Source: Tubiluchus corallicola (lineage: Eukaryota; Priapulida; Priapulimorpha; Priapulimorphida; Tubiluchidae). Taken from it: DNA of 64,000 nt. Below the pieces are notes generated by a model. The model was given only the letters and a program-made list of their open reading frames with translations, had not been told where the DNA came from and made no database searches. Within the stretch, counting starts at the first letter, position 1, and the number at the start of each line of letters is the position of its first letter. Positions 58,201-64,000 of the stretch are shown piece after piece. The stretch lies in NCBI GenBank assembly GCA_030141605.1, contig JAQGDQ010000154.1, forward strand, positions 341,001 through 405,000, given 5' to 3'. Position numbers and translations under genes: made by a program.

Positions 58201-60445
58201 AATTATGTACTGAAAATATTTACTCATGGTTATGGTGGAGAAGGCATGCCTTCTCTCAGCGGGGGTTTCTCCGGCGGGGCATATGATCTGCACCCAATTA
58301 ATGTCGCCTGCCCGCTTCGGGTCTAACTATGAAGATTTAGGTTAAGCTTCTGATTATTCCAAAGCAGGTTATTTTGTATGGGATTCGCACACACCGCGTG
58401 CTGGAATTCTGTACTTAACCTCAGAATCTGCTATAATTCCTGAGTGATTGTGGCTGTACCGGTATCTACCTATATGTGAGAGAACAATCCGTTAAAATCA
58501 GTTAAACCTTAGCTACGTTCTGGTGTGCATACACCTTCATTAATGAGAGAAATAGCCAGAAGCGGCAAAGCAGATGAAACAGCCCGGAGACAATTTTCGG
58601 TTATCACCCATCCTTTTACTAACCAGTTTTTGGAAATCCTCAACTAGCGTAAATTTCGTGCAATTGCAAATTGAAACAAGTCTTTAACTTTGACAATTAT
58701 ATTTCGTATTTTTAATGCAACTGATAAACAATGGCATTTACTTTCAAGATTTGCAACTACATCTATAACTTACAATATATATCACTACTAATACGCGTAA
58801 ACTTTTACGTTATGAATAACATACTATTTATCTTTTATGAATAGTTGGTGTAACGAGATTTTTATTCACAAGTTAGAATGAAATCAGTGGTCGGTTAGTT
58901 TGATAAATATACCTTCTGAAGCAAAATTCCTGCAATAAAGTCTATTTTAAATTCCAACTAATAATGCAAGTTGAACCTCACGGAATGCCTAGCTTTTACA
59001 TTAAAGTTTATTGTAGTCTTTAAAAAAAATCAAACTGTAAATAACAATCTACAACTACATAACAGAGACTATTATTACCTCACTTTTACCCTGCATACCA
59101 CGCGACAGGCAGGGCAACAGCAAGTAGTCAGGGGGTGTCGAAATCACGACACCCCCTGACGGAAAACGGACGGGTTAACACTAGACCAAACCTTGCTGAT
59201 CAAACGACCCACTTGTTAAATTATTCACACCGTGTATAATAATTTCAAATTCACGCCACGTTAATTTGCTAATTTTAAATTCGTAAAAACCTGATAAAGT
59301 AGAAAGTGCTTTTACAAACAAATTTGTTGTTTTTTCACAATTTCGACACCCATCCCAGCCAAGTTTGCTCATTTGAAGTTCTTTACATCTAATCCGAGCT
59401 AAAATGGGCCAATTCCGAACTGTAAAAGCAAGAAACGTTCAGCTCTCGTGACCTTGTCGACGGGGGAGCAAGTTGATTACCCCTCCTTGCTCTACTCCTG
59501 CTCATATTACTACAACATCACCCCCAGCAAAAACACAGGCCAACACTCGGTTCATATATGCGCTTGTTTTCTGGGTTGCGCATATTTGTTTGTTCGGCTG
59601 TGATTATACGTGAGTGTATTTTCCTAATTTTGCAGAGAAAAATTGGCTTTTGCTGTATCCCGTCGAGTTTGGAGATTCGAATCCTGCGCTTTCTGTCTAA
59701 TCGTACGCTTATACACGTTGATATTTTGGCGCTAAAGCAGCGGGTGTTACTAATGATTGCTTATTAAAATTGCATATGCCACTGCATGGCGATCCGCATG
59801 GACCTGCATTAACGCCTTGATTTCTTTACACATTCTAGCGTTATAATGCTTGATACTTGAAGAAGGTCATCGTAAACTAACAAAGTCCCGTAAAATGATT
59901 CTTCGAAAGTGGAAATTATTTTAAAAGTTGCCACTGTTTATTATAGCATGCCAAACGCAATGAGATCGGTTCACCAATGACCAATAATGCACCAGCGCCC
60001 CGCCTAGTGGCCCACAATAATGGAATAGAATAAATTTATTTTACAACAACATATCAAACGATACAATAACACAGTAACAATAATAAGAAAATTGCTGTAC
60101 TTTCTAGTCTTCCTTCTACAAGTGGACACCATGACTTCATTCTATAACTATATAAATTCAATTAAAAAAACAAAATTGTGAATTGCAGGAAACCTGTGAA
60201 ATTTTAGGGAACATCTACTACATCCGCTGAAGGGAAACACTTTTTCAATTGCTCAAGTGTTTCCTTTTCTGGATATACTGCAACAACTGTTAGAGGTTGT
60301 CTTGGACTGCTGAATTATTGTTATAGAAGTCTTTCTGAGCCAGAGTTTTGTTCGATAAAACTTCTAATTAGTTAAATCCAAAATCATTTTTTGTTGACAA
60401 TTTTCCGAATTAATTGTTCTTATCAGCTGCATTGCGACTGTGTTG
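58201..60445. other. Non-coding interval with a GC-rich patch and a hairpin
   Basis: 58228-58330 is clearly more GC-rich than its surroundings and contains the 16-bp palindrome AGAAGGCATGCCTTCT. A perfect 14-bp stem hairpin lies at 59127-59160. Otherwise AT-rich, without supported genes or elements. Confidence 0.6.
59127..59160. repeat. Perfect short inverted repeat (14-bp arms, 6-nt loop)
   Basis: GTCAGGGGGTGTCG, loop AAATCA, CGACACCCCCTGAC. GC-rich in an AT-rich setting. It could form a cruciform or RNA hairpin. Confidence 0.95.
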
Positions 60446-61675
60446 AAATGTCTTTGGTGACTTCGTCTCATTGTGGTAACCTTTCTGTGTCTTCAAATGG
60501 TTTTGGTGGCTTCGTCTCATTGTGGTAACCTTTCTGTGTCTTCAAATGGTTTTGGTGGCTTCGTCTCATTGTGGTAACCTTTCTGTGTCTTCAAATGGTT
60601 TTGGTGGCTTCGTCTCATTGTGGTAACCTTTCTGTGTCTTCAAATGGTTTTGTTGGCTTCGTCTCATTGTGGTAACCATTCTGTGTCTTCAAATGGTTTT
60701 GGTGGCTTCGTCTCATTGTGGTAACCTTTCTGTGTCTTCAAATGGTTTTGTTGGCTTCGTCTCATTGTGGTAACCATTCTGTGTCTTCAAATGGTTTTGG
60801 TGGCTTCGTCTCATTGTGGTAACCTTTCTGTGTCTTCAAATGGTTTTGGTGACTTCGTCTCATTGTGGTAACCTTTCTGTGTCTTCAAATGGTTTTGGTG
60901 GCTTCGTCTCATTGTGGTAACCTTTCTGTGTCTTCAAATGGTTTTGGTGGCTTCGTCTCATTGTGGTAACCTTTCTGTGTCTTCAAATGGTTTTGGTGGC
61001 TTCGTCTCATTGTGGTAACCTTTCTGTGTCTTCAAATGGTTTTGGTGGCTTCGTCTCATTGTGGTAACCATTCTGTGTCTTCAAATGGTTTTGGTGGCTT
61101 CGTCTCATTGTTGTAACCATTCTGTGTCTTCAAATGGTTTTGGTGACTTCGTCTCATTGTGGTAACCTTTCTGTGTCTTCAAATGGTTTTGGTGACTTCG
61201 TCTCATTGTGGTAACCTTTCTGTGTCTTCAAATGGTTTTGGTGGCTTCGTCTCATTGTGGTAACCTTTCTGTGTCTTCAAATGGTTCTGGTGGCTTTGTC
61301 TTATTGTGGTAACCATTCTGTGTCTTCAAATGGTTTTGGTGGCTTCGTCTCATTGTGGTAACCTTTCTGTGTCTTCAAATGGTTTTGGTGGCTTCGTCTC
61401 ATTGTGGTAACCTTTCTGTGTCTTCAAATGGTTTTGGTGGCTTCGTCTCATTGTTGTAACCTTTCTGTGTCTTCAAATGGTTTTGGTGGCTTCGTCTCAT
61501 TGTGGTAACCTTTCTGTGTCTTCAAATGTCTTTGGTGGCTTCGTCTCATTGTGGTAACCATTCTGTGTCTTCAAATGGTTTTGGTGGCTTCGTCTCATTG
61601 TGGTAACCTTTCTGTGTCTTCAAATGGTTTTGGTGGCTTCGTCTTATTGTGGTAATCCTTCTGTGTCTTCAAAAG
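60446..61675. repeat. 49-bp minisatellite, about 25 copies
   Basis: The unit begins GGTTTTGGTGGCTTCGTCTC and ends TCTGTGTCTTCAAAT, repeating every 49 bp (60499, 60548 and so on). Variable sites: GGTGGC/GGTGAC/GTTGGC and AACCTT/AACCAT. 49 is not a multiple of three, so frames rotate. Confidence 0.98.
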
Positions 61676-61950
61676 GACATGTTAGGTCCTTATGCGTTCA
61701 GTTGACAATTTCTAATCAGTTTGTCAGCCCTTGTTACGTCAGAGGTGGTCTGGCAGGTGATTGGGTGCACTCTGATGACGTGTTATGTGAAGCCATTTTT
61801 AGACTACACCTTTTAAATTCTCCACTCATCAATTCATTTACAATCATCCTATTCATCAACACATTTACAGCAACGCAAACTGGTACCTTTTACGACTAAA
61901 AACCAGCTTGTACTTACAAATAGACATTAATAAATGCTGCTCCTGCTGAT
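61676..61950. other. Short unique spacer
   Basis: About 275 bp between the 49-bp array and the triplet microsatellite; nothing recognised. Confidence 0.5.
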
Positions 61951-62209
<259 letters not shown>

Positions 62210-62215
62210 TATGCC

Positions 62216-64000
62216 TAACTGTACCTTTTTGACCTTTTTCATTTTACTTGGCATTCAGATAAATGTGCGTTTTCTGAAATTTAATTACTAATGAAGGTTT
62301 TTGAAGACGGAAATTAGACCACCTTCTAGATAGGAAGATTCACCTTAAAGAAAATCTGAATTTGTTTTAGATTATCTACCCCACTGTTCCACTTCCTGTT
62401 AAGTTTCAAATCAAACAATAGACCACTGAATTTGTCTTATGAAATTTGCCTAATTTTATGAGGTGCTCCTTAAATTGGCAATTTAAGACGCTGTGTGATT
62501 TTAGATGAATAGATCTTAAGCTTATAATGATAAGAATAATATCCAGGTTAAGGTAATCGTTATAACTTGTGAAATTGGCGCGAAATTTTTTACTGAGAAC
62601 TAGGGTAGTAATAACAATAGTAAAGCACCCGAAACATGAACGTATAAACTATTATTACCACATTTTTAACAGCTTACAAAAGTTTTTGATAATTATAATA
62701 TTAAAAATTGTCACCATCAAATAAATCGTATATTTATTGCAATTTTATAAACATATTTCAAAAAAACGTACTTAGATTAATAAGCGTACTCTGCTTTAAA
62801 ACTATTAATTAAAACTTTAGTTCATTTTGCAAGAGACGATTTTATTTCATCAGTTTGTAAAGAGATGAAAAAGAATTAAATGCATAATACAATATAAACT
62901 CTACCTTACGTACACATACGTATATACACTATATTTATATACATGTATGTATGACCCAGGCAAAATTTATCCTGGCTTTATTGTAAATTTTAGCAAAAGT
63001 CCTTGTTCTTATATATTTGTAAGTAAAGCGTGCATGTTGAAAAGCTTGTCATTTTTAATACTTTCCTAATAGTGTAATCTAAATAATCGATCACAGTAAA
63101 TGAATTCTGTTATTATGGGACTTAATTATTATAAATAATTGCTAAAATGTTTTATAAGCAAGTTTGTATGAAGCATGAAGTACATGCATGAAGGACATAA
63201 TTATAATTGACCTTGTTGTATATACATTCTCATATCATGATACAGTGCAGAATTATAGGCGTGCAAATAGAGGCCTTGCATATATATATATATATATATA
63301 TACAATATATACGTATGTATGTATATATTGTGCAAATAAAGATTTATCATCAGCATCAATTTAAAACTATACTATACAATACAATACAAATTACTATACA
63401 ATAGACGCCTAAAATTTACACAAGCTCCTAGGCACATAGCTATCAAATGCCTGTCGCATAAAATACTTCTAAGATTTATTATTCACTAAAATGAAAAAGG
63501 AAAATAATTAATAATCCCATTAAAAACAAGCAAACATCAAATAAAATACTTTATTTTAATTAACAGATTAAACTGCGCGAAGGAACTCAAGTGTACACTT
63601 CCGGTTCAAAATAGTCAGCAAGAATTAATAAAGCTAACTTTATTCTGTCGTCTGGACTTGGCGGAACTTGTAATTCCTAGGTCACAAACTTGTATCCTTG
63701 AAGAAAAGATTAATCTAATTAAGTGAACAATTAAGTTCAATTAACATTGTATTCTAACTCAACCTCTATTCATGCTCGAAACTGTGTGAGAGGGATGCTG
63801 ATTTGCTGAAACCAATTTCAAGATGTTTAGTTAATTGTGTTAGACTAGAAGACGGGGAAAAGATGTTTATCTCCTTCTATAGTATTTGCTAGGAGCAAAA
63901 ACAGGCAATATAAACACACTTAATGGCTAGTAACTCAATACCAACTCAGTGGAAAACAGCCTTTGCTGCGTTTCCATAATGGCTGTCAAGTCTAAAGTTC
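62216..64000. other. AT-rich region, no gene seen
   Basis: No protein-like frame and no RNA gene recognised; a (TA)n run lies at 63280-63302. A possible minus-strand 3' end near 63630-63700 is too weak to call. Confidence 0.6.

Noticed and set aside
63620-63700. Minus-strand terminal exon ending GYKFVT with AATAAA about 60 nt later
   Set aside because: Only six codons, no domain, no upstream exon seen; chance likely.

Overview
The window is animal nuclear DNA. It is AT-rich, has multi-exon genes with GT-AG introns of about 0.3 to 3.6 kb, and is crowded with minisatellites, short inverted-repeat DNA transposons and one LINE. All coding genes are metazoan families. Nothing fixes the species. 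The invertebrate-type gene set (a senju-like SLC35A transporter, a single-exon class A receptor) suggests a non-vertebrate animal.

Layout. (1) 1-15583, plus strand: the 3' part of an RPS6KC1 orthologue (ribosomal protein S6 kinase delta-1: PX, MIT and degenerate kinase domains). Eleven exons are in the window; the first coding exon(s) lie to the left. One large exon carries a one-base frameshift at a run of six A. (2) 15584-18763: the region between two convergent 3' ends. (3) 18764-29547, minus strand: a complete six-exon nucleotide-sugar transporter of the SLC35A family (338 aa). Its first intron holds a single-exon class A GPCR on the plus strand (26792-27739). (4) 29548-29777: a 230-bp head-to-head promoter with two CACGTG boxes, one in a CLEAR-like context. 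(5) 29778-55484, plus strand: a complete 18-exon TECPR2 orthologue (1330 aa). It has an N-terminal WD40 region, an acidic disordered linker, tectonin repeats and a C-terminal LC3-interacting motif. Intron 1 holds a 5'-truncated CR1/L2-like LINE with an open reverse transcriptase frame. (6) 55485-64000: no recognisable gene; minisatellites and AT-rich DNA.

Exon phases were worked out by hand. TECPR2 (3993 nt) and the transporter (1017 nt) sum to whole codons. RPS6KC1 (3367 nt in the window) does so only if one base is removed, which independently supports the frameshift.

The three host genes all belong to endomembrane biology: PI3P/endosome (RPS6KC1), Golgi sugar-nucleotide transport (SLC35A) and autophagy or ER exit (TECPR2). 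The shared TECPR2/SLC35A promoter with a CLEAR-like box is the most testable regulatory idea here. I found no sign of a wholly new multi-gene system. The more unusual items are the frameshift, the nested GPCR with altered microswitches, a hairpin with arms of about 290 bp in a TECPR2 intron, and several TIR element families, one carrying AP-1-like heptamers.
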